Assembly: GCA_046328115.1 (NCBI GenBank)
Contig: JAXLXE010000003.1
Coordinates: 62,001-126,000, forward strand
From: JAXLXE01 sp046328115
GTDB lineage: Bacteria; Chloroflexota; UBA6077; JACCZL01
Direction: 5' to 3'
DNA length: 64,000 nt
Position numbers and translations under genes: made by a program
Part shown: in pieces, positions 45,400-52,835 of the stretch
Numbering within the stretch: the stretch's first letter is position 1
How the letters are laid out: every line of letters begins with the position of its first letter
Notes under the pieces: model-generated
The model's database searches: none
The model's input: the letters and a program-made list of their open reading frames with translations, nothing else
Told to the model about the DNA's origin: nothing

Positions 45400-45968
45400 G
45401 TAACTACTCAGCTGGCGTATGCAGCGGCCATCGGGGAGGGACCGGAGAGCATGCGGATCGCGGCGTAGAGATTCTGGCCTTGTTTGCGCGCGGTCTGCAG
45501 CACGCTGGTCAAGATCGCCGAGGTCTGGCTGCCCCATTCTGACCGGTACCCTCCGGTCACTTTGCGGTGGATCACGCTGTTGCGCAGGTCGCGCCCTGAC
45601 GCGTTGTTCGTAGGGTCCACTCCCTCGCGCTCCAGGAAGATGAACAACTCGGACCACTGCCGCTGGTAGCGTTGCTGCAGCCGCCGGGCCATGCCCTTGC
45701 CCAGCGGTGGCCCTTTGATCAACCGCTCCGCGGCGTTGATGATGCGGACCCTCCGTCGTTGGAAGCCCTCCGCGCTGATCTGCGCGCGCTCGGCGTGCAG
45801 CCGCATGCCGCGCCCGAACACGTGCCGCAGCTCGGTCGCCCACCACGCCGCGTCCGGCTCAAGCTCCGCGGCTCGGGTCAGTTCCCGCAACTGATGCGCC
45901 AGACACAACTGCCCGGTCTTGGCCGGTGCTCGTAGCTGCGGTGCGTACGCATCTGATTGCCGCGCAGC

Positions 45969-45987
45969 CAGGCTCCAGTGGAGCCTG
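45969..45987. repeat. palindromic micro-insertion 1 in IS copy C
   Basis: CAGGCTCC-AGT-GGAGCCTG, an 8-bp stem with a 3-nt loop, inside a 27-bp segment (45962-45988) absent from copies A and B. It keeps the reading frame. Confidence 0.75.
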
Positions 45988-46650
45988 TAGACATCGGGGA
46001 CCGCACCGTCCAGGAAATCATCGATCACCGATCCGCTCCGCGTCCGCGCGATGACGTGGTAGCTGGCCGTTTTGGATTGAAAGGTCCAGTGCCAGCGGTT
46101 CCGACCGCCCACCCGGGCTCCCGTCTCGTCGGAACCGATCACCGGACTCGCCCGCACCAACTCCTTGATCTCCTCGTAGCGGGTCTCACCTCGCTCGCCA
46201 AGCCGTTGCAACACCTTGGCGACCGCGCCCTCGCTGAGCTGCACCCCGAACAGATCCTTGCACAGCTCGACCAGCCGCTCGAACGAGACATGGTGGCGCT
46301 CGTGCAGATAGGCAATCGCCGTTTCAAGCTCCGGACCGAACGTCCGCGTCGACTCCAGACCCGCGGGATGCTCCGCTACCGTGACCAGGCCACACTCGGT
46401 GCAGCGGGCCTGGTAGGCCCAGGACTCCACGACCACCGCGCGGGCCGGCACCACGTCGATCACCTGGCTGCGACGCACCCGCCGCTGGCCCGTGGCATCG
46501 AGTGCGTGACCGCAACCGCGACACGCCGCCACATGGCACTGGACCACCAGGTCTGGCGGTTGGCGCAGGCGCGAGTGGCCCTGGTGACCACGCTTGGGTC
46601 CATGCTTGCGGGCTCGGCGCTCGGCCCGGTTCGGCTTGAAGGGCGGGAGC

Positions 46651-46667
46651 GGGCTCCAGTGGAGCCC
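46651..46667. repeat. palindromic micro-insertion 2 in IS copy C
   Basis: GGGCTCC-AGT-GGAGCCC, a 7-bp stem with the same core and loop as insertion 1, inside about 26 extra bases relative to copy A. It shifts the transposase frame. Confidence 0.75.
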
Positions 46668-47002
46668 TCAGAGAATGGTGGCAGGTTGGAGTTACCGGGC
46701 GTGACGGGCGGTTTGGTGAGCTCGTCGATCTTGGCCTCGAGCTCGGCAACCCGAACCGTGAGCTGGACTACAAGCGCCTCGAGCCTGGCGATGGTTTCGC
46801 GCTGGGCGAGGATGATATCGACGAGCTGCTCTTTGGGGAGCGCGAGCAGTGCGGGACGATCATCCATGCCGCAGGGTAGCGAATCAGTCCGCCGAGCGGT
46901 GCACTTCCGTCAAGTTCGTGTCACGTCTGTGACGCCGCCCGGACGTGGGTAGGTGAGTAGTTACGATCCACCAACTGTGCCGGAGCCACCTTCGGCCTTT
47001 AC

Positions 47003-47566
47003 GTGACCATCGACGAGCTAGCCCAGGAAGCCCAGACGCTCCACCTCGTCGGGATGGTCCTGGGCCTCAGGCCAGTCCCACCACCTCCAACCCCAGCCGT
47101 GCCCCAGCCCGATAACGGCGTTCGCGCGCTTACGGCCGCCCACGTGCCGCGCCGCTCGCCGTCGCCCGTAGGCAGCGACCACCCCGTGGCTCAGCCAGCA
47201 CCGTCGCCATCCCCATGGCCCGAAGTCATCACGCGCGAGGGGCTCACGTCGAAACACTGTGGGGAAGTGAGCCAGGCAATCGAAGAGCTGTTGCTGGCCC
47301 CGGATCCCATCGCTCACGCGAAGTCCACCGAGATGCGACTGGATGGAGACTCGGTGCGCATCGAGTTTCTCACAATCGGGTTTGGCGTGATGACGGATGC
47401 GGAGCTCACGCGCGAATTCTCCGCGCGGGATCCGCGTCGGCTGGATGGCGCGTCCTCCGCTGGGGATGTCTTCAGCGCCTGGATGCCGGCCCCATCGCTG
47501 TGCAGGCTCGGACGGGACCCACGCATCGCCTGGGTCCAAGTCGCAAACGGACCAAAGCCCCACTGA
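47003..47566 (+). CDS. second copy of the small S8-partner protein, fused to a foreign N-terminus
   Basis: A 187-aa frame. Residues 40-187 are a paralogue of the protein at 44090: VITREGLTSKHCGEVSQ, LLLAPDPIAHAKSTEM, SLCRLGRDPRIAWVQV. The first 30 residues, and the same frame back to about 46970 (NCAGATFGLYVTIDEL), match the C-terminus of the protein at 38838 instead. The true start is unclear; the GTG at 47003 is the first available after IS copy C. It has no clear signal peptide in this form, so it may be a chimeric remnant. Confidence 0.5.
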   Translation: MTIDELAQEAQTLHLVGMVLGLRPVPPPPTPAVPQPDNGVRALTAAHVPRRSPSPVGSDHPVAQPAPSPSPWPEVITREGLTSKHCGEVSQAIEELLLAPDPIAHAKSTEMRLDGDSVRIEFLTIGFGVMTDAELTREFSARDPRRLDGASSAGDVFSAWMPAPSLCRLGRDPRIAWVQVANGPKPH

Positions 47567-47603
47567 GCACCGTCGAATGCTACGAGGCTCCACCGCACCG
47601 ACA

Positions 47604-48178
47604 ATGCTCCGTCTGGCAATGCTCACGCTGCCCGCGTCCGTCACGGCCAGAGACGCACCGGCCGACGAACAGCGCCACGTCATTCCATCGCGCGTCGCTG
47701 CAAGCTCATCTCCCGGTCCGTCGCCGGCGGGCTCCTCCGCCCTCGCGGCCTCAGCTCAGCAGGCGGCTCGCGGGCAGCCAGCCGTTCCGCCGCGCGGCGG
47801 AGAGCTGTCCCGGCTCCTCCAGGAGGCCGTCCTGGCGCACGGGTGGGGCGAGCTAACTGACCTCGCCTCGCAGGCCGACCTGCGCGTCAGCGGCGAGTAC
47901 ATCGTCGTCGAGATCATCTTCACATCGGCGGCAGGGGGGATCTCGCCGAAGTCCCCATGCGCGCGCACGCGAGAGCCGATGGAGAGGGCGAGCGACGAGA
48001 CATTTCGCTCATGACCGCCGAGGTTCACGTTGCGGATCTACCGCGACTCGCACGGGTCCCTGGCGTCGTGCGCGTGCAGCACCCCGAGCCGCCCAAACCC
48101 CATCGTGCCGCCAGCGAAGGCTCGAGCGCCTTCACTGCACTCACCTACCGCCGGATCGAGAGCGGACCCTCCGCGTGA
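47604..48178 (+). pseudogene. prodomain remnant of a second S8-protease gene
   Basis: It parallels 44592-45399: a short N-terminus, Pro/Ser linker, LSRLLQEAVLAHGWGELTD, VSGEYIVVEIIF, then a frame change near 47945-47960, after which RADGEGERRDISLMTAEVHV and VPGVVRVQHPEPPKPH continue in another frame. It ends before any catalytic residue. The order small protein then S8 gene is the same as at 44090-45399. Confidence 0.6.
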
Positions 48179-48205
48179 ACCTGGACCAATAGACCTGCGC
48201 ACCTC

Positions 48206-48277
48206 CGCGATCTCACCCCCGCCCACTTCGTCCGCCTCTGGGGCGCGCACGGCTTCGGCCCCGCCAGGCCTGAGTAG
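48206..48277 (+). pseudogene. orphan 3' end of a pcm-like gene, fragment 2
   Basis: It encodes DLTPAHFVRLWGAHGFGPARPE then TAG in frame, with nearly 60 nt almost identical to the end of pcm. It shares the tail AGGCCTGAGTAGACAG with fragment 1. Confidence 0.65.
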
Positions 48278-48333
48278 ACAGCCGCACAGGGGGTCTGCCA
48301 TAGTGCCAGCCAGCCAGGGTTGGGAGGACCGCT

Positions 48334-48768
48334 ATGCCGAAGCTCCGTCACGTTGCGCTGCACACCAGGGACGTGCGCGCCACCGCCGAGTTCTACAAAG
48401 CCGCCTTCGACATGGAAGAGAAGGGCTCCATCGACTCCAAGGATGCCGAGGGCGTCTGGCTCACGGATGGCGACCTCAACCTGGCCGTCCTCAAGTTCAA
48501 GGGAGACACCCCGCTGGCGGACAAGGCCAACGGCGTGGACCGCATTGGCATCCACCACATTGGCTTCTGGGTAGAGGACGTGGAGGAGGCCCGCAGGAAG
48601 CTGTCTCAGGCCGGCGCCCAGTATCGGTCTGACCTGGAGCCGGCCGGCCCCGGCAGCGGCGTCGAGGAAAAGTACCGCGGGCCAGACAACGTCATGATCG
48701 ACATCTCCGGCCACGGTTGGGCCGGCGCCGCGCCGCCAGAGGGTCGCTCCGCCGCCGCCAAGCACTGA
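48334..48768 (+). CDS. VOC-family (glyoxalase-like) protein
   Basis: A 144-aa vicinal-oxygen-chelate protein with two beta-alpha-beta-beta-beta modules: LRHVALHTRDVRATAEFYKA with the first metal His, and RIGIHHIGFWVEDVEEARRKL with the second His, then EEKYRGPDNVMIDISGHGW. Such proteins include epimerases, lyases and dioxygenases; methylmalonyl-CoA-epimerase-like spacing is possible but not proven. GGGAGG lies 6 nt before the ATG. The methyltransferase gene starts 5 nt after its stop. Confidence 0.78.
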   Translation: MPKLRHVALHTRDVRATAEFYKAAFDMEEKGSIDSKDAEGVWLTDGDLNLAVLKFKGDTPLADKANGVDRIGIHHIGFWVEDVEEARRKLSQAGAQYRSDLEPAGPGSGVEEKYRGPDNVMIDISGHGWAGAAPPEGRSAAAKH

Positions 48769-48773
48769 TCGCC

Positions 48774-49616
48774 ATGGCGGAACAGACTCCCCAGAACGTC
48801 TTCTCAGCCGCCGGCGCGGGCGAGCGCTGGCGGCAGGGCGAGGCAGAGCGCGCCCGCTGGCTGGGCCCCATCACGGAGGCCATGCTGGACGCCGCCGGCG
48901 TGCGCGCCGGAAGCCGCGTGCTGGACGTAGCGGCCGGCACCGGCGAGCAGAGCCGCGCCGCCGCCCGGCGGGTCGGTCCCACCGGCTCCGTCCTGGCCAC
49001 CGACATCTCGGAGTCCATGCTGACCGTGGCCCGGCAGGCCGTGGCAGACGAAGGCCTGGCCAACGTGGAGATCCGCCAGATGGACGGCCAGCACCTGGAT
49101 CTGGACGAAGCCAGCTTCGACGCCGTCATCAGCCGCCTGGGCCTCATGCTGCTGCCAGACCTGGTCCCCGCGCTCCGCGGCATGCGCCGCCTGCTGCGGC
49201 CGGGCTGTCACCTTGGCGCCATTGTCTACTCGCTCCCGGAGCGGAACCCCTACGTCTCCATCCCCCGACGCGTGCTCAACGAGCGGCTGGGGCTCCCACC
49301 TGGTCAGACCGCGGCCCAGACCATGCAGATGTTCGCGCTCTCGGAGCCGGGACTCCTCACCGGCAGCCTGGAATCCGCCGGGTTCAACGACGTCCGGTCG
49401 CGCCTCATCCAGTACCACCGCCACTTCCCCTCCGTGGCGGCGGCGGTGGCCGCCTTCCGCGACTCCAACCCCATGGTGCGCGATCGGCTGGTACCCCTGC
49501 CCCAGGCCGAGCAAACCGCCATTTGGAGCGAGATCGAGCGCGCGCTGGCCGAATTCCAGACGCCTAACGGCGCCGAGTTTGGCGGCGAGATGCTGCTGGC
49601 CTGGGCCACGAAGTAG
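48774..49616 (+). CDS. SAM-dependent methyltransferase, UbiE-like
   Basis: A 280-aa protein with motif I VLDVAAGTGEQSRAAARRVG, VLATDISESMLTVARQ and MDGQHLDLDEASFDAVISRLG, the ubiquinone/menaquinone-type methyltransferase pattern. The C-terminal part is family-variable. The ATG at 48774 is 5 nt after the VOC gene, so the two are co-transcribed; an upstream in-frame start lies inside that gene. The substrate is unknown. Confidence 0.8.
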   Translation: MAEQTPQNVFSAAGAGERWRQGEAERARWLGPITEAMLDAAGVRAGSRVLDVAAGTGEQSRAAARRVGPTGSVLATDISESMLTVARQAVADEGLANVEIRQMDGQHLDLDEASFDAVISRLGLMLLPDLVPALRGMRRLLRPGCHLGAIVYSLPERNPYVSIPRRVLNERLGLPPGQTAAQTMQMFALSEPGLLTGSLESAGFNDVRSRLIQYHRHFPSVAAAVAAFRDSNPMVRDRLVPLPQAEQTAIWSEIERALAEFQTPNGAEFGGEMLLAWATK

Positions 49617-49659
49617 CAGGACGAGATGGGGGCGACGAGGCTGAAACCCGGAGGTTCCG

Positions 49660-50775
49660 TTGGTTAGTGGCAAGCACGTAGTCGTCATCGGCGGCGGCGC
49701 AGCCGGCTGCGCCGCTGCCTACTACCTGGCCCGAGCCGGCGCGCGGGTCACCCTGGTGGAGCGCGAGCGCATCGGCTCCCAGGCCTCCGGCTGGTCCGCC
49801 GGCGGCGTCAACCCCATCAGCGGCGTGCCCGCCCCGCTCCGCGCCCTCGCCATGGCCTCGTACCGCCTGCACCGCGAGCTCTGGCCGGAGATAGAGCGTG
49901 GCCAGGCCGTCTCCCGCCCCGGCCGCTCTACGGCCATGCTCTTCCTGGCCGAGACCGAGGCCGAGCTTGCCGACCTGCGCGCGCTGAACGCCGACTTCAA
50001 CGCCGCTCAGAGCTTCCGCTCCGAGCTGCTAGATGCTGACGGTGTGCAGCGAGTCGAGCCGCGCCTCCGGCCCGGCTTCCTGGGCGCCGCCCTCACCCAC
50101 GGTAACGCCGTGGTGGAGAGCTACGACTTCACACGCCTGCTGGGCGAGGCCGCCGAGCGCGCCGGTACTACATGCTTGAAGGGCACTGCCGGCGCGCTCA
50201 GCGTCTCCGGCCACGCCGTCACATCTGTAGACGTAGACGGCCAGCCGCTGGCCTGCGACGCGGTCGTCGTGGCCAACGGTCCCTGGGCTCGCCAGCTTGG
50301 CGCCACCTTCGGCCACGATCTCCAGGTTGCCCCCCTCAAGGGCGAGATCCTGCGCACCACCACGCCCTTCGAGGCACCGCCCTTTGACGTGGTGGCCACC
50401 GGCATCTCCCTCTTCACCCGCGGCCAGCGCGAAGTCTGGCTGGCCTCCACCCAACAGCGGGCCGGGTTTGACACAAAGCCCAGCCGCTGGGGTCGCGAGA
50501 CGCTGTGGAGCGCCGCCACCGCGCTCATGCCCTGCATCGCGGAGGCCACCGTCTTCCGCCAGACCGCCTGCCTCCGACCCTCCACGCCGGACGACCTGCC
50601 CATCCTGGGCCTGCTGCCCGGCAGCACCAACGCTTACGCCGCCACCGGCGGCGGCACCAAGGGCATCCTGCTCGCTCCCGCCATGGGCAAGGCCATCGCC
50701 GACCTCATCACCACGGGCGCCACACCGCTCCCGCTCGCCGGCTTCAGCGCCGACCGGTTCAACCACACCAGCTAA
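49660..50775 (+). CDS. FAD-dependent oxidoreductase, D-amino-acid/glycine oxidase family
   Basis: A 371-aa DAO-family flavoprotein. The N-terminal FAD site is VVVIGGGAAGCAAAYYLARAG with the acidic end of the second strand in VTLVERE. CDAVVVANGPWARQLG and the C-terminal ATGGGTKGILLAPAMGKAI are also typical. It oxidises an amine, probably an amino acid, at the expense of FAD. The TTG start at 49660 has GGAGG 6 nt upstream. It is followed at 50 nt by an SMP-30-like gene, suggesting a small catabolic operon. Confidence 0.82.
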   Translation: MVSGKHVVVIGGGAAGCAAAYYLARAGARVTLVERERIGSQASGWSAGGVNPISGVPAPLRALAMASYRLHRELWPEIERGQAVSRPGRSTAMLFLAETEAELADLRALNADFNAAQSFRSELLDADGVQRVEPRLRPGFLGAALTHGNAVVESYDFTRLLGEAAERAGTTCLKGTAGALSVSGHAVTSVDVDGQPLACDAVVVANGPWARQLGATFGHDLQVAPLKGEILRTTTPFEAPPFDVVATGISLFTRGQREVWLASTQQRAGFDTKPSRWGRETLWSAATALMPCIAEATVFRQTACLRPSTPDDLPILGLLPGSTNAYAATGGGTKGILLAPAMGKAIADLITTGATPLPLAGFSADRFNHTS

Positions 50776-50824
50776 CACCCACGCACACAACATCCCACCA
50801 GCACCGCACCAGGAGGGACATCCC

Positions 50825-51733
50825 ATGAGCCAGACCGTCGTGCTAGACGACCGACTCCGCCACCTCGTAGATCCCACAACCGCGGCCGAGCAGATCGCCA
50901 GCGGCTGCCAGTTCACGGAGGGCCCCGTCTGGAGCCACCGCGACCAGAGCCTGATCTTCAGCGATGTGCGCGGCGGCAAGATGTACCGCTGGACGGAGGC
51001 CGGCGGCCAGCAGGTCTACCGCGACCCCAGCGGCCACGCCAATGGCAACACCTACGACCTCCACGGCCGCCTCATCACCTGCGAGCACGCGAACCGTCGC
51101 GTCTCCCGAACCCACGCCGACGGCCGAGTTGAGACGGTAGTCAGCCACTATCAGGGGAAGCGGCTGAGCAGCCCCAATGACGTGGTGGGCGCGAAGAACG
51201 GCGACCTGTACTTCACCGACCCGCCGTACGGACTGCGCCAGCCAGACGGATCGTTCGCGCCCAGCGAGGTGCCCTTCAACGGCGTGTTCAAGATCTCCGC
51301 CGCTAACGGCAGCATCACCTCGCTAGTGGAAGACTTCGAGCGCCCCAACGGCCTGGTCATCACCAACGACGGCCGCCAGCTTCTGGTGGACGACACAGAT
51401 CGCGCCCACGTGCGCGCCTTTGACATCCAGTCAGACGGCAGCCTGGCCAACGGCCGCCTCTTCGCAAACGTCACCCACGGCGGCACTGTGGGCCGGCCAG
51501 ACGGCATGAAGCTTGACGTGGCGGGCAATCTGTACGTCACCGCTAACACCGCGGAGGGCGTCTGGGTGTTCGCGCCAGACGGCGCGCTGCTGGGCTTCAT
51601 CGGCACCCCCGAGCCGCCCGCGAACGTAGCCTGGGGCGGCCCTGGCAACCAGACCCTTTTCATCACCGCCAACACCGGCGTCTACCGCATCCGCATGAAA
51701 GTAGCCGGCCAGGCCATCCCCGCCGCCAGATAG
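50825..51733 (+). CDS. SMP-30/gluconolactonase-like protein
   Basis: A 302-aa six-bladed beta-propeller: GCQFTEGPVWSHRDQSLIFS holds the first metal Glu, LSSPNDVVGAKNGDLYFTDP the Asn, and GRPDGMKLDVAGNLYVT the Asp. Family members are lactonases that use Ca2+ or Zn2+. AGGAGGG lies 8 nt before the ATG. The pairing with a DAO-type oxidoreductase suggests degradation of a sugar or amino-sugar, which is inference. Confidence 0.85.
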   Translation: MSQTVVLDDRLRHLVDPTTAAEQIASGCQFTEGPVWSHRDQSLIFSDVRGGKMYRWTEAGGQQVYRDPSGHANGNTYDLHGRLITCEHANRRVSRTHADGRVETVVSHYQGKRLSSPNDVVGAKNGDLYFTDPPYGLRQPDGSFAPSEVPFNGVFKISAANGSITSLVEDFERPNGLVITNDGRQLLVDDTDRAHVRAFDIQSDGSLANGRLFANVTHGGTVGRPDGMKLDVAGNLYVTANTAEGVWVFAPDGALLGFIGTPEPPANVAWGGPGNQTLFITANTGVYRIRMKVAGQAIPAAR

Positions 51734-51811
51734 CCAGGCGCCGCGGGGCACGGCCTCCTTGGTAGCCCTGCTCCGCGGCATGTATGCTTCCCACGCGGCC
51801 ACCAGGCCCAC

Positions 51812-51884
51812 GCCGACGTAGCTCAATCGGCAGAGCAGCTGTTTTGTAAACAGCAGGTTGCGGGTTCGATTCCTGTCGTCGGCT
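51812..51884 (+). tRNA. tRNA-Thr (TGT anticodon)
   Basis: A 73-nt cloverleaf. Acceptor stem GCCGACG / CGTCGGC with discriminator T; anticodon stem GCTGT / ACAGC around loop TTTGTAA, giving anticodon TGT for ACA codons; T-arm with GGTTCGATT. CCA is not encoded (TCCGG follows). Confidence 0.93.
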
Positions 51885-52020
51885 CCGGGGAGGTGCGTGC
51901 GGGTCATCGCCGTGGGTCCGGAACCCCTCGTAGGCGGTAGCTTCAGCGCCGGTCAGGCAGGAACACTCGATGGGCAAGGGTACTCGGCAGGCGGGTCCGC
52001 GCGGTACGGGCGATGCGCGT

Positions 52021-52326
52021 GTGAACCTCGACCTGCCGGTGGACGCCGCGGCCCTCGCCACGTTCTGTCGGCGCCACAACATCAAACGGCTTTCCCTCTT
52101 CGGTTCGCGAGTCAAAGGTACGGCCAGGCCGGATAGTGACTTCGATCTTCTGGTTGAGTTCGCGCCGGGGAAGTCCCCGAGCCTGATCGGACTCGCCGCG
52201 ATGGAAGGTGAGCTGTCCGTGCTGACTGGGGGAGCCAGAATAGACCTCCGCACCCCCGCGGAGCTCTCGCGCTACTTTCGGGACGAGGTTCTGCGGGAAG
52301 GCTGCGACCAGTATGTCGCCCGCTGA
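52021..52326 (+). CDS. mntA: MntA-type nucleotidyltransferase antitoxin
   Basis: A 101-aa minimal nucleotidyltransferase. LSLFGSRVKGTARPDSDFDL shows the G-S-x(10)-D-x-D active site. In MntA-HepT systems this enzyme AMPylates a tyrosine next to the RNase site of the HEPN toxin and so disarms it. The GTG at 52021 fits the family N-terminus; an ATG at 51970 with AGGA upstream is in frame. It overlaps the HEPN gene by 14 nt. Confidence 0.8.
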   Translation: MNLDLPVDAAALATFCRRHNIKRLSLFGSRVKGTARPDSDFDLLVEFAPGKSPSLIGLAAMEGELSVLTGGARIDLRTPAELSRYFRDEVLREGCDQYVAR

Positions 52327-52651
52327 TCGGGTTCGGCTTTGGCACATGCTCGACGCGGCGCAAGCCGGGATTCGATTCGCACGGAGCCACCGTCGAGAGA
52401 ACCTCGACTCGGATGAGATGCTGCTGTTCGCCGTGGTCCGCGCGGTCGAGATCGTTGGCGAGGCGGCCGCCCGATGCTCGGACGACTCCCGCTCGTCACT
52501 GCCAGATATCCCGTGGCAAGACATCGTGGGCATGCGCAACAGTCCGTTACACGGTTAATTCGAGATAGACACAGACATCCTGTGGACCACAGTCACTGAC
52601 GCGCTGCCGACGCTGGTAGACCAACTCCACGCGGCGCTCGAGACGGAGTAG
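52313..52651 (+). pseudogene. hepT: HepT-type HEPN toxin (DUF86) with an internal stop
   Basis: The first 81 codons are a normal DUF86/HEPN protein ending WQDIVGMRNSPLHG, the R-x4-H RNase motif. The next codon is TAA (52556-52558). The same frame continues for 31 codons as FEIDTDILWTTVTDALPTLV through ALETE to a TAG at 52651, exactly the usual end of the family. The family residue at the stop position is tyrosine (RxxxxHxY); TAT to TAA would explain it. The stop thus removes the tyrosine that MntA modifies, and the last helix. Confidence 0.75.
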
Positions 52652-52748
52652 CCCCCGCGGCGCAAGCCCATGCCCGCCCGCCACGCACCACCGCCCGCCC
52701 CCATCCGTTCACCGCGGTCGGCGCCCGCGCAGTTCCGCCCTGCCGAAC

Positions 52749-52791
52749 TGTGACCCAGCGCACAGCGTAATCCGCGGCAGCCCCCTAGGAT
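52749..52791 (+). promoter_or_regulatory. CRP-like class II promoter, surface member 4
   Basis: TGTGACCCAGCGCACA at 52749-52764 (TGTGA-N6-GCACA, one base off the CRP consensus) and TAGGAT at 52786-52791, offset +37. The ATG is 72 nt after the box. With a start site near 52798 the box is centred at about -41.5. Confidence 0.6.
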
Positions 52792-52835
52792 CGGTGCGCG
52801 GCCCCGGGGGCCGACATCCCCTCAGGAGGCGCGGC

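Larger units (their letters stand above)
45408..46867 (-). pseudogene. IS66-family transposase, copy C, frameshifted
   Basis: The N-terminal part (MDDRPALLALPKEQLVDIIL, coiled coil) is cut from the rest by a 26-bp insertion near 46642-46674 that changes the frame. The remaining 379-aa frame keeps the zinc ribbon and all three catalytic acids (SDETGAR, QSDAYAP, NNASGRDLR, where Glu is replaced by Gly). A 27-bp in-frame insertion adds nine residues before QSDAYAP. The Glu-to-Gly change at the catalytic position means it could not act even with the frame restored. Confidence 0.78.
45400..46964 (-). mobile_element. IS66-family insertion sequence, copy C
   Basis: 1565 bp, ends GTAACTACTCAGCTGGC and, from the other side, GTAACTACTCACCTACC. 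The flanks differ (CGCAGACA before, GATCCACC after), so the target duplication is missing and one flank was exchanged or deleted. It is longer than copy A mainly because of a 27-bp and a 26-bp insertion, each centred on the palindrome GGCTCCAGTGGAGCC. Confidence 0.88.

Noticed and set aside
45408..46867. Programmed frameshift in the transposase of IS copy C
   Set aside because: IS66-family transposases do not use one, copy A reads in a single frame, and the change coincides with a foreign 26-bp hairpin segment. The catalytic Glu is also Gly here.
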